This document shows positions 42,853-52,286 of a stretch of DNA of 52,306 nt, in pieces (position 1 is the first letter of the stretch; each line of letters begins with the position of its first letter). A program made the translations under genes and the position numbers. Source of the stretch: Fuerstiella sp. (lineage in GTDB: Bacteria > Planctomycetota > Planctomycetia > Planctomycetales > Planctomycetaceae); contig JALHMY010000071.1 of NCBI GenBank assembly GCA_022843805.1, forward strand, positions 1-52,306, written 5' to 3'. The notes under the pieces are model-generated. The model was not told where the DNA came from and did not search any database. It saw only the letters and a program-made list of their open reading frames with translations.

Positions 42853-43779
42853 CTACAACGAAATGTCGTCCGGATGAAGTCCCTGTTCATCATTTTGATC
42901 GTCAACTTCAATTGGGCTTTTTTTGCTTCTGCCACCTCGGGAAATGACGGTGACAATATCGGATTCTTCGGTTATGGCGCGTCGGCCGTCTTCAAAAACA
43001 ACGATCAGCTTACGTGCCAGTAATTCCTGAGAGATAATTCGACCAGTTCCCGTTCTTGTCACGACCGTTGCACCAATGGCCGGCAGTTCTCGCCGATGCT
43101 GCTCATAGGTGTCGTATTCGTAGCGCAGACAACACTTCAATCGTCCGCAGCGACCTGAGATCTTGTTTGGATCCAGGGTCGCCTTTTGCAGCTTCGCCAT
43201 CTTCATCGAAACAGGCGGCATTTCATGCAGATGAGTATTGCAACAAACCGGTTTTCCGCAGTCCCCATAGTCAGCCAGCAACTTAGCCTCGTCGCGAACT
43301 CCAATTTGTCTCATTTCAATGCGCGCGTTGAATTCACGCGCCATCAGCTTCACAAGTTCGCGAAAATCAACTCGCTTTTCTGACAGGTAATAGAAGATAA
43401 TCCGTTCACTTCCGAAAACCAGTTCCGCATCCACGAGCTGCATCTGCAGTGAGCGTTCCGTGATCATTTCGCTGCCGACTCGGAAAATTTGTTTTTCCCG
43501 TTCCCCGGCTTCGAATCTGGATTTCCTGTCTTCATCACTGGCAAGTCGCAGAATTCTTCCCCCACCTGCTTTGCTTTGCCCCAGATATTCGGCCGTTCGC
43601 TTAGTTGCCGGGCACAGTACGGTGCCCCATTCCATGCCTCTTTCCGAGCGAACGATGACTTCATCACCACGCTGAAAAACCTGCAGCCGTCGCCCTTCGA
43701 ACTCACCGAGCAGGCGGGTTGCGCCATACCGAACAATGTAATTTCCGGTTTCAAATTCCTGCTGCTGATCGTCAGTCAT
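42853..43779 (-). CDS. PSP1 domain protein, RicT/YaaT-like
   Basis: This 308-residue protein has a PSP1 domain at about 30-280 showing SERIIFYYLSEKRVDFRELVKLMAREFNARIEMRQIGVRDEAKLLADYGDCG-type order, then the Cys signature CGKPVCCNTHL and ISGRCGRLKCCLRYEYDTY. These cysteines bind 4Fe-4S clusters in Bacillus RicT/YaaT complexes, which affect mRNA maturation. ATG 43779 starts at MTDDQQQ; 27 further upstream in-frame residues have no resemblance. The basic tail GGRSKKSPIEVDDQ is extra. An equivalent RicA/RicF partner is not in the window. Confidence 0.88.
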   Translation of the reverse strand: MTDDQQQEFETGNYIVRYGATRLLGEFEGRRLQVFQRGDEVIVRSERGMEWGTVLCPATKRTAEYLGQSKAGGGRILRLASDEDRKSRFEAGEREKQIFRVGSEMITERSLQMQLVDAELVFGSERIIFYYLSEKRVDFRELVKLMAREFNARIEMRQIGVRDEAKLLADYGDCGKPVCCNTHLHEMPPVSMKMAKLQKATLDPNKISGRCGRLKCCLRYEYDTYEQHRRELPAIGATVVTRTGTGRIISQELLARKLIVVFEDGRRAITEESDIVTVISRGGRSKKSPIEVDDQNDEQGLHPDDISL

Positions 43780-44065
43780 GCGGTTTTGAACCTGTCGCTG
43801 TATTGGAACGGATAACTGGATTGAACGGTTACTGGAACCGAGGAAGGAAAAGGCGGCCAAAGCGAGGGGGCATTCTGTGTCAGAATGTTACACGGGCTGC
43901 CGAAGCTCCGGGATGCTACACGAATCCGGGGCGTTGCGGAATTGAAATGCCAGCCTGATCCGGAATTGAATTCATCAAAATTGCCTGCCGCCTTTGACTT
44001 TCCATCGCACATCGCAAACGATTCCCATGAATCCTGGACATGTGTGCGTAATTTGGGACTCTGCA
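43780..44065. promoter_or_regulatory. Divergent region with hairpin and direct repeat
   Basis: It contains CATTCTG-TGT-CAGAATG (43871-43887, seven perfect pairs) and a repeated CGGAATTGAA at 43937-43946 and 43961-43970. Either could be a regulator site between the PSP1-like gene (minus) and the small unknown (plus). No promoter boxes are certain. Confidence 0.4.
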
Positions 44066-44602
44066 ATGGCTTCCTTCGACGAATTCGAACAGTTTCAGCG
44101 TTTGCGTGCGGCATGGAATTCCGTACGTATTGAACGCGCCGGCGATTATGGGTTGTTCACGTTCGGTGATTCGGACCTGCCCTACTACCTGGTGACCAGC
44201 TCGGCCCAAAAGGGTGATACCGTTAAAATTCGTCGTGGCCAGGTGACTGTCACTCGAGCTCGAATCATTACTCCGGACACACTTCATCCGGAGTTTCAGA
44301 ATTTCTTCGAAAATGAATCGGATGAGGGCTTCATTCAGTTTCTGATGTCGCGCACAGCCGCGTTTTCCAATTTGCGGCTCACGAACCATTCAGGGTCTGA
44401 GCGAATCGTGACCGACACCGTGGAGGAAGCTGTCGCTCGTCTGAACCGCCAGCTTGACGATGAAGAAGAAGAACGAACCGCAATCCTGTCTGCTCCCGCC
44501 GCCCTGGCCGGTGTGGCGGTACTGCGTTATGCGTCTGAAAAAGTCATGCAAAGTGCACCTGACAATATTCAGGAACTTCGTGAACGCGGACTTTTGCCCT
44601 GA
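44066..44602 (+). CDS. Conserved hypothetical protein
   Basis: I do not recognise this family. The ~178-residue protein has a beta-rich first half (SVRIERAGDYGLFTFGDSDLPYYLVTS, KGDTVKIRRGQVTVTRARIITP) resembling a small barrel, an acidic helix (NRQLDDEEEERTAI) and a C-terminal alanine-rich stretch (LSAPAALAGVAVLRYAS) that may be a membrane or packing helix. ATG 44066 is chosen; ATG 44027 and an upstream frame are alternatives, and neither has a strong ribosome site. It precedes the DUF1549/1553 gene by 38 bp, so a shared transcript is plausible. Confidence 0.6.
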   Translation: MASFDEFEQFQRLRAAWNSVRIERAGDYGLFTFGDSDLPYYLVTSSAQKGDTVKIRRGQVTVTRARIITPDTLHPEFQNFFENESDEGFIQFLMSRTAAFSNLRLTNHSGSERIVTDTVEEAVARLNRQLDDEEEERTAILSAPAALAGVAVLRYASEKVMQSAPDNIQELRERGLLP

Positions 44603-44640
44603 TAATTTTTGAAAAATCTCCGTCTGGAAAGAATTCACTG

Positions 44641-47202
44641 ATGAGTGATTTACATTCGTCCGGCAATCTTATGCAGCGAGTCCTTTCAATTCCGTTTATT
44701 CTGCTTCCTGCAGTTCTTTCGCTGTCAGCAATACCTTCGGTCGCGCCGCTCATTGCAGCAGAAACAATTCGGCTGGTTCCAGATGTTCTGCATCTTGACG
44801 GTCCCGAAGCACATCATCGGATTCTGATTGAACGTTACGACGGTGACGAAGCCATCGGCCCTGCTGATTCCGCATTGCGGCTGATCTCCGATGATACGGC
44901 GGTTGTACGAATTGAAAATGGAATACTGATTCCGGCAGGAAATGGTACAACCACCATTCGTGTGGCGAAAGCAGATCCGTCCGGAACGCCGGGCACATCC
45001 ATCGATTCCGTTCAGGCAATGGTGACGGTAACAAATGTTGAGAAGCCGTTTGAATGGAATTTCCGAAATCATGTGGAACCGGTCTTCGCAAAGCTTGGCT
45101 GCAGTTCCGGCGCCTGCCATGGAGCCCTGGCAGGCAAAGGTGGTTTTCGCCTTTCACTGCGAGGGTATGACCCCGAACGTGACTATTTTCATATCGTCCA
45201 GCAGCAGCAGGGACGCAGGATTGAGTTTTCTGAACCAGGGCTCAGCCTGCTGCTGACCAAGCCAACAATGGCAGTTCCGCATAAAGGCGGACTGCGAATT
45301 GATCCGGGATCGCGAAACTATCAGGTGCTCGCCAGCTGGATCGCTGCCGGGGCAAAGCCTCCTGCCGAATCAGACGCTGCACTAAATCGACTGGAAATTC
45401 TTCCGGAGCGAGCGACGCTGCAGCGAGGCAGCTCACAGCCGCTGCTCGTTCGAGCTCATTACAGTGATGGCCGTGTTGAAGATGTTACCAGCTGGGTCAA
45501 GTTCTCCTCGTCCAGTGAAGCTGTGGCAACGGTCAGCGATCAGGGAACAGTTGAAGTCGTCGGACCGGGCGAAGGTGCCGTCACGGCATGGTTTTCGAGC
45601 CAGATTGTGATCGCCCGCCTCACGGTCCCTTACGATCAGACGGTTGAGCCGACCGTTTATACGCTGACAGGACGTCGAAACTTTATCGACGATCTGGTTC
45701 TGAAACAGCTGCGGCGTCTCAATCTGCAGCCAGCCGAGCGCTGTTCGGATGATGTATTTATTCGTCGCGCATTTCTGGACACCATCGGGACTCTGCCAAC
45801 AGCCGCCGAAGTTCGAGGATTTTTGACGGATACGCAGGCCGATAAACGTGACCGCCTGATCGACAGCCTGCTGGCTCGACCGGAATTTACCGACTACTGG
45901 ACATATCAGTGGTCGGATCTGCTACTGATCAATGGAACCGAGATTCGGCCGGACGCAGTCAAGTCCTATTACAAATGGATTCGTGACCATGTGCAGGCCA
46001 ACACGCCGTGGGATCAGTTTGTGCGGGAACTTGTGACGGCCAGCGGATCCAGCCTGGAAAACGGGGCCACCAATTTCTTTGCTCTGCATCAGGCTCCGGA
46101 AGATATGGCTGAAAACGTCAGTCAGGCATTTCTCGGACTTTCCATCGGCTGTGCAAAATGTCACAACCATCCGCTCGAAAAATGGACCAACGATCAGTAT
46201 TACGCATTCGCGAACCTTTTCTCCCGCGTACGAGCCAAAGGCTGGGGCGGTGATCCACGAAGTGGCGACGGAAAACGATCACTCGTGACAGTCTCCTCGG
46301 GTGAACTCATTCAGCCGAGAACCGGCAGGCCGCAGTTGCCAACCCCTCTCGATGCCGAACCACTGGCCCTCGACGCTTCGACAGACCGACGGGAATATCT
46401 GGCCCGCTGGCTGACCTCTGCCGACAATCGGCTGTTTGCCCGATCCATCACAAATCGCGTGTGGCGAAACTTTTTTGGTACTGGTCTGGTTGAAGACGTC
46501 GACGACATGAGGGCATCGAATCCGGCAAGTAACGAAGAATTGCTGGCGGCCGCTTCCCAGTCGGTGATTGATGGCGGCTTCGATTTGAAGTTACTGATGA
46601 AGACAATTCTGCAGTCAGAAACCTACCAGCGAAGCAGTGTCACAGTACCGCACAACGCCGGTGACCAGCGCCACTATTCGCGATATTATCCGCGCCGGCT
46701 CATGGCTGAAGTACTGCTTGATGCAGTTTCACAAATCACTGATGTCCCAACGGAGTTTACTCAGGTACTGTATCCGGGGGCCGATGTTCGCAAGACCGAC
46801 TTCTACCCGCTCGGCACCAAAGCGATTCAGCTGTATGATTCCGCCGTGGATTCTTACTTTCTTCAGACTTTTGGAAGAAATCAGCGGCGCATCACGTGCG
46901 AATGTGAACGGTCGGATGAGCCCAGCATGGTTCAGGTTCTGCACATTTCAAACGGTGAGACCGTCAACAAAAAGTTGCAGGCGAAAGACAATCGGCTCGA
47001 ACGCTGGCTCAGTACATCGACCGATGACCAGATGCTGCTGGATGACGTCTTTCTGACCTGCCTTGCCCGTTTTCCTGAGGAACAGGAACGAGCAGAACTG
47101 GTAAAGATTTTCAGCGAAACGCCGACCGAAGGCCGTCGCGAACTGCTGGAAGACATTGTCTGGGGCATCGTCAGCAGTCGGGAATTCCTGTTTAATCACT
47201 GA
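44641..47202 (+). CDS. DUF1549/DUF1553 (PSCyt2/PSD1) cytochrome-like protein
   Basis: This 853-residue secreted protein has a signal peptide (VLSIPFILLPAVLSLSAIPSVAPLIAAE). Residues ~35-135 are a Big2/Ig-like domain, then a cytochrome-like segment with CSSGACHG near residue 160. A second Ig-like domain spans ~255-345. DUF1549 (about 365-560) holds the CxxCH motif CAKCHNHPLEKW, and DUF1553 (about 585-850) ends at the C-terminus. These proteins are hallmarks of Planctomycetes and often neighbour a DUF1501 partner, absent here. Electron transfer linked to sulfatase or glycan breakdown is suspected but unproven. ATG 44641 has GGAAAG 9 nt upstream. Confidence 0.9.
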   Translation: MSDLHSSGNLMQRVLSIPFILLPAVLSLSAIPSVAPLIAAETIRLVPDVLHLDGPEAHHRILIERYDGDEAIGPADSALRLISDDTAVVRIENGILIPAGNGTTTIRVAKADPSGTPGTSIDSVQAMVTVTNVEKPFEWNFRNHVEPVFAKLGCSSGACHGALAGKGGFRLSLRGYDPERDYFHIVQQQQGRRIEFSEPGLSLLLTKPTMAVPHKGGLRIDPGSRNYQVLASWIAAGAKPPAESDAALNRLEILPERATLQRGSSQPLLVRAHYSDGRVEDVTSWVKFSSSSEAVATVSDQGTVEVVGPGEGAVTAWFSSQIVIARLTVPYDQTVEPTVYTLTGRRNFIDDLVLKQLRRLNLQPAERCSDDVFIRRAFLDTIGTLPTAAEVRGFLTDTQADKRDRLIDSLLARPEFTDYWTYQWSDLLLINGTEIRPDAVKSYYKWIRDHVQANTPWDQFVRELVTASGSSLENGATNFFALHQAPEDMAENVSQAFLGLSIGCAKCHNHPLEKWTNDQYYAFANLFSRVRAKGWGGDPRSGDGKRSLVTVSSGELIQPRTGRPQLPTPLDAEPLALDASTDRREYLARWLTSADNRLFARSITNRVWRNFFGTGLVEDVDDMRASNPASNEELLAAASQSVIDGGFDLKLLMKTILQSETYQRSSVTVPHNAGDQRHYSRYYPRRLMAEVLLDAVSQITDVPTEFTQVLYPGADVRKTDFYPLGTKAIQLYDSAVDSYFLQTFGRNQRRITCECERSDEPSMVQVLHISNGETVNKKLQAKDNRLERWLSTSTDDQMLLDDVFLTCLARFPEEQERAELVKIFSETPTEGRRELLEDIVWGIVSSREFLFNH

Positions 47203-47210
47203 GTGATCGA

Positions 47211-49460
47211 ATGCATGCTGCTCGTCCATGGCCCCCGCTTATCGTTATCACGGCAGCTAACCTGCTGATCCTGGGAGCACTCTTTGCAGGATCTGTGACC
47301 GGGTGGCCATTCTGGGCAGTTCTGGCAGCAGTCGCGCTGGGTCAGTCCAGTTTGTATGTCTGGAGTCCAAAGCGATTTGCACTGGGCCAGGCAGTGGACC
47401 TCGCCGTTGCCGAAGCCCGCGAAAAGCTTCAGCAGGAACATCAGCAGCTGCGTGAACGACAGGAGGAATTCGATGAACTGAGGGGCCGTTCCACCGAACT
47501 CCTGCATGAGCAGACGCGCCGCCTGCAGGAGCGTGAACGAAATCTTGCCGAACGCCTCGCGCAGTTCCACGAAGTCCTCGAGTATCCTCTGCCACACGCT
47601 GTTCAGGACCGCACCTCCGATGAACTCGTGCGGCTCAGTGAATTCGACCGTGAAGTGACCCGAATTCTGGAAGCCGAAGCGGAATGCGTTTACGAAAAAA
47701 TTCGGGCCAACGGCTATATGGCAGAAGGTCGTGTCGACGTCGCCCAGATCCGGGACGAAATCCATCAGCTGGTATTGAAGATTGCCCGTGTGTACTCGCC
47801 TGGCAGTACTAATCCGCTGCTGGAAACAAGCTTTGAACAGCTTGCCAGAGCGGCCAGTCGAGTCTGTCTGCATACTCTTGTATTGCTGGAACAGCTGCCA
47901 ATGAATGTGCAGCAGTACAATTTCAACAGCCTTTACAGCTACCTGCGAACGGCGATCCAGGGTTATGGCGCTTATAAGAAGGCGGCTCCATGGCTGACAT
48001 ACCTGAGTCGAGGAATGTATGCCGGCAGAGTCCTCTCCGCATCCAATCCGCTGACGATGGGAGCATGGTGGCTGGCATCGGAAGTTGGAAAGAAAGGCGC
48101 TCAGAAATACGTTGAGAATCTCGTCGATCGACAGGCTGTGGCGGTTCTGCACGATCTGGTCACCGTTGTGGGCGTCGAAATCGCGTGCATCTACGGGACC
48201 GGATTTCGGCATCGGGATCCGGCATGGGTCCTGGGAACCGAACTTGTTGAACTCATCAGTCAGTTTCCGCTCTCACGCGAAAGTTTGCGCGAAGGGCTGC
48301 GACAGGTCACTGCTCTGCCTTTGCGAAACGAATACGATCGGATTTATCTGTATCGCTGCCTCGCAAATCATCGATCCGGCGGGCTGAGGCTGCCGGACTC
48401 AGCAATGCTGACACGCTCGGAGCGTGAAACAATCGCCGCCCGGATTGAAGCATTCTTCAGCAGCCACATCCACGGTACGCTTCCCGCACAGGTTTCGAAA
48501 TGGCGTGACGGCTTTGAAGAACGATTTGATCTGCGACTGAAACTGTCCGGTGATCGCACTGCCACGTCGCAACTGGAGCAGGTTTGCAGCGGGATTATTT
48601 CACTGACTGCATTCCTGAATTCCGTCGCCGGTCTGCCGAAGGAAGATGCAATTGAATTTGTCAAAACCGGGCGACTGCCGGCCCTGCTGACGGAACGGGA
48701 ACGCGGAGAATTCCTGGCTCAATTGTCGGCAATGGTTCAGGATCGCCGATTCGAACCACCCAATCTGGAGCCTTCGTCGCCTGTGACTGATGCTTTTCTC
48801 AGTGATATGGCGATGAGCATTGTTCGCCTCACCTCTGTTCGCATGCTGACTGCCGATGAACAGCTGGAAACACTGGCAATCGAAACAGGCGCCTACTTTC
48901 GCCGCAGCGTTGGTGATATGCGGATCCTTGTCGACAAACAGTGGATACTCGCAGTAAAGGAATTGAGCGATGACGGCGCAATTCACTCAGATCTGACTGC
49001 CGCAGTCGCTCGCGAAATTCTGGCTCAAAGAACTATCAATGAACGTCTGTCGTTCTGTTACTCTGATATTTCACTGCGGATGACTAACGATCATTCAGAA
49101 CCGCTGCCGGATGCGTGGATGATCGGGTTCACTGATCCCTGCAACAGTGGTCGCCGAGCTCTGCTGCTGCGACCACAGTCCGAGCATCGAGCTGTCTGGT
49201 GGTGCAATGCTCCTCTGATCATCAGCAGGGAACGCGGCATGATGATCGACAGCGCTGCGATCAGCGGAGGCAACTGGCTGGTACCGGTCATCAATCCGGA
49301 CCCGGCCGCGGTCGCTCCTGCCGCAGCCGCAATCGCGAAGACCGCATCTGCGTTCACTCCAGCAGCCGCAATTGTTGTGTCGGGAAGTCTGCGAGGCGGA
49401 CGCTTCAAAAGCTACTTCCGACCCCTGCTGCAGTTTTCCGAACAACCGCTGGATGCCTGA
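47211..49460 (+). CDS. Membrane coiled-coil protein of unknown function
   Basis: I do not recognise this 749-residue family. Two transmembrane helices open it (LIVITAANLLILGALFAGSV; WPFWAVLAAVALGQSSLYVW), then a coiled coil (~65-130; EKLQQEHQQLRERQEEFDELRGRS). A mixed helical region of ~450 residues follows, including LTYLSRGMYAGRVLSASNPLTMGAWWLASEVGKKGAQKY, similar in flavour to DUF697-like membrane-insertion segments. A beta-rich C-terminus and an alanine-rich hydrophobic patch (VAPAAAAIAKTASAFTPAAAIVV) complete it. ATG 47211 lies 8 bp after the DUF1553 gene's stop. The layout suggests an inner-membrane protein with a large cytoplasmic part. Confidence 0.78.
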   Translation: MHAARPWPPLIVITAANLLILGALFAGSVTGWPFWAVLAAVALGQSSLYVWSPKRFALGQAVDLAVAEAREKLQQEHQQLRERQEEFDELRGRSTELLHEQTRRLQERERNLAERLAQFHEVLEYPLPHAVQDRTSDELVRLSEFDREVTRILEAEAECVYEKIRANGYMAEGRVDVAQIRDEIHQLVLKIARVYSPGSTNPLLETSFEQLARAASRVCLHTLVLLEQLPMNVQQYNFNSLYSYLRTAIQGYGAYKKAAPWLTYLSRGMYAGRVLSASNPLTMGAWWLASEVGKKGAQKYVENLVDRQAVAVLHDLVTVVGVEIACIYGTGFRHRDPAWVLGTELVELISQFPLSRESLREGLRQVTALPLRNEYDRIYLYRCLANHRSGGLRLPDSAMLTRSERETIAARIEAFFSSHIHGTLPAQVSKWRDGFEERFDLRLKLSGDRTATSQLEQVCSGIISLTAFLNSVAGLPKEDAIEFVKTGRLPALLTERERGEFLAQLSAMVQDRRFEPPNLEPSSPVTDAFLSDMAMSIVRLTSVRMLTADEQLETLAIETGAYFRRSVGDMRILVDKQWILAVKELSDDGAIHSDLTAAVAREILAQRTINERLSFCYSDISLRMTNDHSEPLPDAWMIGFTDPCNSGRRALLLRPQSEHRAVWWCNAPLIISRERGMMIDSAAISGGNWLVPVINPDPAAVAPAAAAIAKTASAFTPAAAIVVSGSLRGGRFKSYFRPLLQFSEQPLDA

Positions 49461-49473
49461 AGATCCGCCAGGG

Positions 49474-49605
49474 TCACCTCCAATGGCGTGGACTTAAGCA
49501 TCGTGCGGATTTCCATAGTCGTTTTTCGCTCCGCGAAAACACGCGAAAACGCTACTTTCGCGGAGCGAAAGGCGACAATAAGTCCACGCCATTGAGGTTC
49601 ACCTC
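49474..49605. mobile_element. MITE-like nested inverted-repeat element
   Basis: Outer arms CAATGGCGTGGACTTA (49481-49496) and TAAGTCCACGCCATTG (49579-49594) are perfect 16-bp complements. Inside, TTTCGCTCCGCGAAA (49524-49538) and TTTCGCGGAGCGAAA (49556-49570) form a second perfect 15-bp inverted repeat, so a 114-bp folded element is complete. TCACCTC lies directly left (49474-49480) and again 4 bp beyond the right arm (49599-49605), possibly an imperfect target duplication. It sits between convergent genes; the right copy overlaps the peptidase stop codon. Confidence 0.75.
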
Positions 49606-51854
49606 GGCAGTGTCCTCAGAAAATGCGACGTGATCATCTGATACAGATGCCGAGTTGTATTCTCCCCTTCCCTGATGGCGTGGGTGCGATTCGGGTATGC
49701 GAACATGGAGAACGATTTGTTGTGCCTGATCAGTTCGTTGATCAGCAACTCGGTTGTCTGATAATGACAGTTGTCGTCGCCAGTGCCGTGGATCAGAAGT
49801 AGCTCGCCATTCAGCTGGTGAGCGAAGGTGATCGGCGAACCCAGCCGATAGCCTTCCGCATTGTCGCTCGGCAGCCCCATATATCGTTCCTGGTAGATTG
49901 TGTCGTAGTACAGCTGGTTTGGAACCGGGGCCACAGAAACTCCGGACGCATAGATGTCCGGATAACGAAACATCATGTTCAGCGTCATCGACCCACCACC
50001 ACTCCAGCCCCAGATTCCGACGCGGCTCGCATCAAGGTACGGATTCGAAGCAAGAACCGACTTCACCGCTGCTGCCTGGTCGGCCGATGCCAGAATCCCG
50101 ATCTGCCGGTAAACGCTCTTTCGCCACACTCGGCCCCGGGGACCGGGTGTGCCGCGATTGTCAAAGCTCATCACAACGTAACCCTGCTGAGCCAGCATGT
50201 GATGCCAGAGGGATCGATCGCCTCCCCACTGATCCAGAACCGTCTGTCCGGCAGGTTCACCATACACAAATACGATCAGCGGATACTTCTTCGCCGGATC
50301 GAAGTCCGGTGGCCGAATACACCACGCATCCAGTTCGACACCGCTTCCGATATCGACGCGAAAAAATTCATGTGGCGGAAGCCTTAACTCGGCAACCTTA
50401 CTGCTCAATGCCTCATTTGCGTCCACAACAAATTCGACCGAATGATCGCTGACGCGAACCACCTCGGTCCGAGGTGGTTGTGCAAAACGCGATACGGTCA
50501 CCAGCGCTCGCTGTCGATCGGGCGACAGGACGTATCGATGGGTTCCCGGCTGATCTGCAGGCGTCACCCGCGTCATTCCGGTACCATCGAGACGGACCCG
50601 ATAAAGATATTTTTGAGTGGCATTGTCAGGCGACGCAGAAAAGTAAACCAGTTTGTTGTCTTCGTCGATTCCCAGTACTTCGATCACGTCAAAATCGCCG
50701 CTGGTCACTGGCACAATCGACCGGCCATCTCGGGAAACGCGGTAAATATGTCGCCAGCCACTCTTTTCGCTCAGCCAGAGAAACTGCGACTTGTCCCTGA
50801 GCCAGATCATCTCATCATAGACATCGATCCACGCCGAATCCTTCTCCTCAAGAACAGCCGCTGCCTGACCGGTGTCCGCCTCAGCCAGATACAGCTTCCA
50901 GTGATTCTGTCGGCGGTTGAGCTGCTGGATCGCCAGCTGACGGGAATCGACCCATTCCAGCCGTGGCAGATAGTTGTCACGAACATCACCTGGAATCTTC
51001 ATCCAGGTTGTAATCTGAGTAGCCAGATCGATAACTCCCATTCGCGCCGCCGGATTCGTGGTGCCTACCTTGGGGTAAGCAATGTGCTGAATCCTGGGAT
51101 ACAATGTTGACGTATTGTCCACGATCGGGAACAGTTCGATGCCTGATGCATCGATCTCCCAGAAAGCGATTTTCCTGCCATTGGGACTGAATCGAAAACC
51201 GTCGTGAAGCGAAAATTCCTCCTCATAGGCCCAGTCGAAAGTCCCATTGATTTTCGTTGGAGCATCCGAGGTCGTAAGTTTCACAATCGACTGATCAGCC
51301 AGAGTCTGGACGTACAGATTTCGTTCGTGAACGTAGCCGACCTTTTTTCCGTCAGGTGAAAATTTCGCAAACATCAAAGTCGATTCGGGGACTTCACCAC
51401 CGAGTTTCCGGAGCCGTTTGCTGGCTAGTTCCAGCACCCAGTAGTCTCCCCGAGTATTAAGCCGCCATACTCGACGAGTGTTGGTGAAGATGAGTAACCT
51501 CGATCGATCGGCAGACCATTCGAAGGCGTCGATGTCCAGCGGCTTGTCGGTCGGATTCGGCTTAAGCCAGTCGCTGGGGACCAGAGTCTCTTCCACCGGA
51601 GGATTGCTGAGACTCACTCGGACGATCGAAGATGCGCCGGTGACCGGATCTTTTCGGATCAGTTCAAATCCTCTGCTGTCATCCTGCCACTGCCCGGCAA
51701 AGGGTTTGAGCTGAAACTGTTTTTCAGCAAAGATAGCATCGATCGTCAGTGCCCCCGCTTTTTCCTCTGCAGCAGAGACTGAAGGCAAACCGCCAGCGAC
51801 AATGCCGGCAAACAACAGACCGCATAAGGCAGACAATCGAAAGGTGTTGCACAT
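49599..51854 (-). CDS. Dipeptidyl-peptidase-IV-type S9 peptidase
   Basis: This 751-residue exported enzyme has a signal peptide (ALCGLLFAGIVAGGLPSVSAAE), a DPP-IV-type beta propeller (about 40-490) with the EEEF motif (YEEEFSLHDGFRFS) that positions the substrate amino terminus, and an alpha/beta hydrolase domain. The triad is S618 in GWSGGGS, Asp in GTGDDNCH (693/694) and H725 in RTHAI. It likely removes dipeptides with proline or alanine at position two from peptides in the periplasm. Its stop codon is at the end of the nested inverted-repeat element. The ATG is at 51854. Confidence 0.9.
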   Translation of the reverse strand: MCNTFRLSALCGLLFAGIVAGGLPSVSAAEEKAGALTIDAIFAEKQFQLKPFAGQWQDDSRGFELIRKDPVTGASSIVRVSLSNPPVEETLVPSDWLKPNPTDKPLDIDAFEWSADRSRLLIFTNTRRVWRLNTRGDYWVLELASKRLRKLGGEVPESTLMFAKFSPDGKKVGYVHERNLYVQTLADQSIVKLTTSDAPTKINGTFDWAYEEEFSLHDGFRFSPNGRKIAFWEIDASGIELFPIVDNTSTLYPRIQHIAYPKVGTTNPAARMGVIDLATQITTWMKIPGDVRDNYLPRLEWVDSRQLAIQQLNRRQNHWKLYLAEADTGQAAAVLEEKDSAWIDVYDEMIWLRDKSQFLWLSEKSGWRHIYRVSRDGRSIVPVTSGDFDVIEVLGIDEDNKLVYFSASPDNATQKYLYRVRLDGTGMTRVTPADQPGTHRYVLSPDRQRALVTVSRFAQPPRTEVVRVSDHSVEFVVDANEALSSKVAELRLPPHEFFRVDIGSGVELDAWCIRPPDFDPAKKYPLIVFVYGEPAGQTVLDQWGGDRSLWHHMLAQQGYVVMSFDNRGTPGPRGRVWRKSVYRQIGILASADQAAAVKSVLASNPYLDASRVGIWGWSGGGSMTLNMMFRYPDIYASGVSVAPVPNQLYYDTIYQERYMGLPSDNAEGYRLGSPITFAHQLNGELLLIHGTGDDNCHYQTTELLINELIRHNKSFSMFAYPNRTHAIREGENTTRHLYQMITSHFLRTLPR

Positions 51855-51956
51855 TGGGCGTTCCTGGTACTTCGGATGAATTCCTGCGAATCAGCAGAGT
51901 AATCATTCACGTTCCAGGAAAACAGTGCCCGGAGAATTTCTCAGAGTGCAGGCGAG

Positions 51957-52286
51957 TTGCAAGATCGGGAGGGGGTGTTTTACAACCTCCTCTCCCAACG
52001 AAGTTGGGGGAGGTCGAGCGAGCGGCAGCGAGATCGGGAGGGGGCTGGTGAACCGCGGGGTGCGGGTGTTGTTGGGACGTCGTTGAGTGCCACCGGCGGC
52101 GAGCCCTCCCCCGGCCTTCGGCCGACCCCTCCCACTTCGCTTCGCTGCGCGGGAGGGGAGGTTAATTAAACCTCCTCCCCCGGCGAAGCCGGGGGAGGTC
52201 GATCGAGCGAAGCAAGATCGGGATGGGGCTGGTGAACGGCGGGGTGCGGGTGTTGTTGGTACGGCGTTGAGTGCCACCGGCGGCGG
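51957..52286. repeat. GC-rich tandem repeat region with hairpins
   Basis: A module running from GTCGA(G/T)CGAGCG to CACCGGCGGCG occurs at about 52013-52101 and 52198-52285, a step of 184 bp. Between copies lie hairpins, notably CCTCCCCCGGC-GAA-GCCGGGGGAGG (52174-52198, 11 perfect pairs). A similar hairpin with one wobble pair is at about 51988-52013. No gene is credible here. The build resembles other dispersed hairpin repeats of planctomycetes. Confidence 0.75.

Noticed and set aside
47196..48212. 338-residue antisense frame
   Set aside because: Lies opposite the membrane coiled-coil protein; composition is that of a shadow frame.
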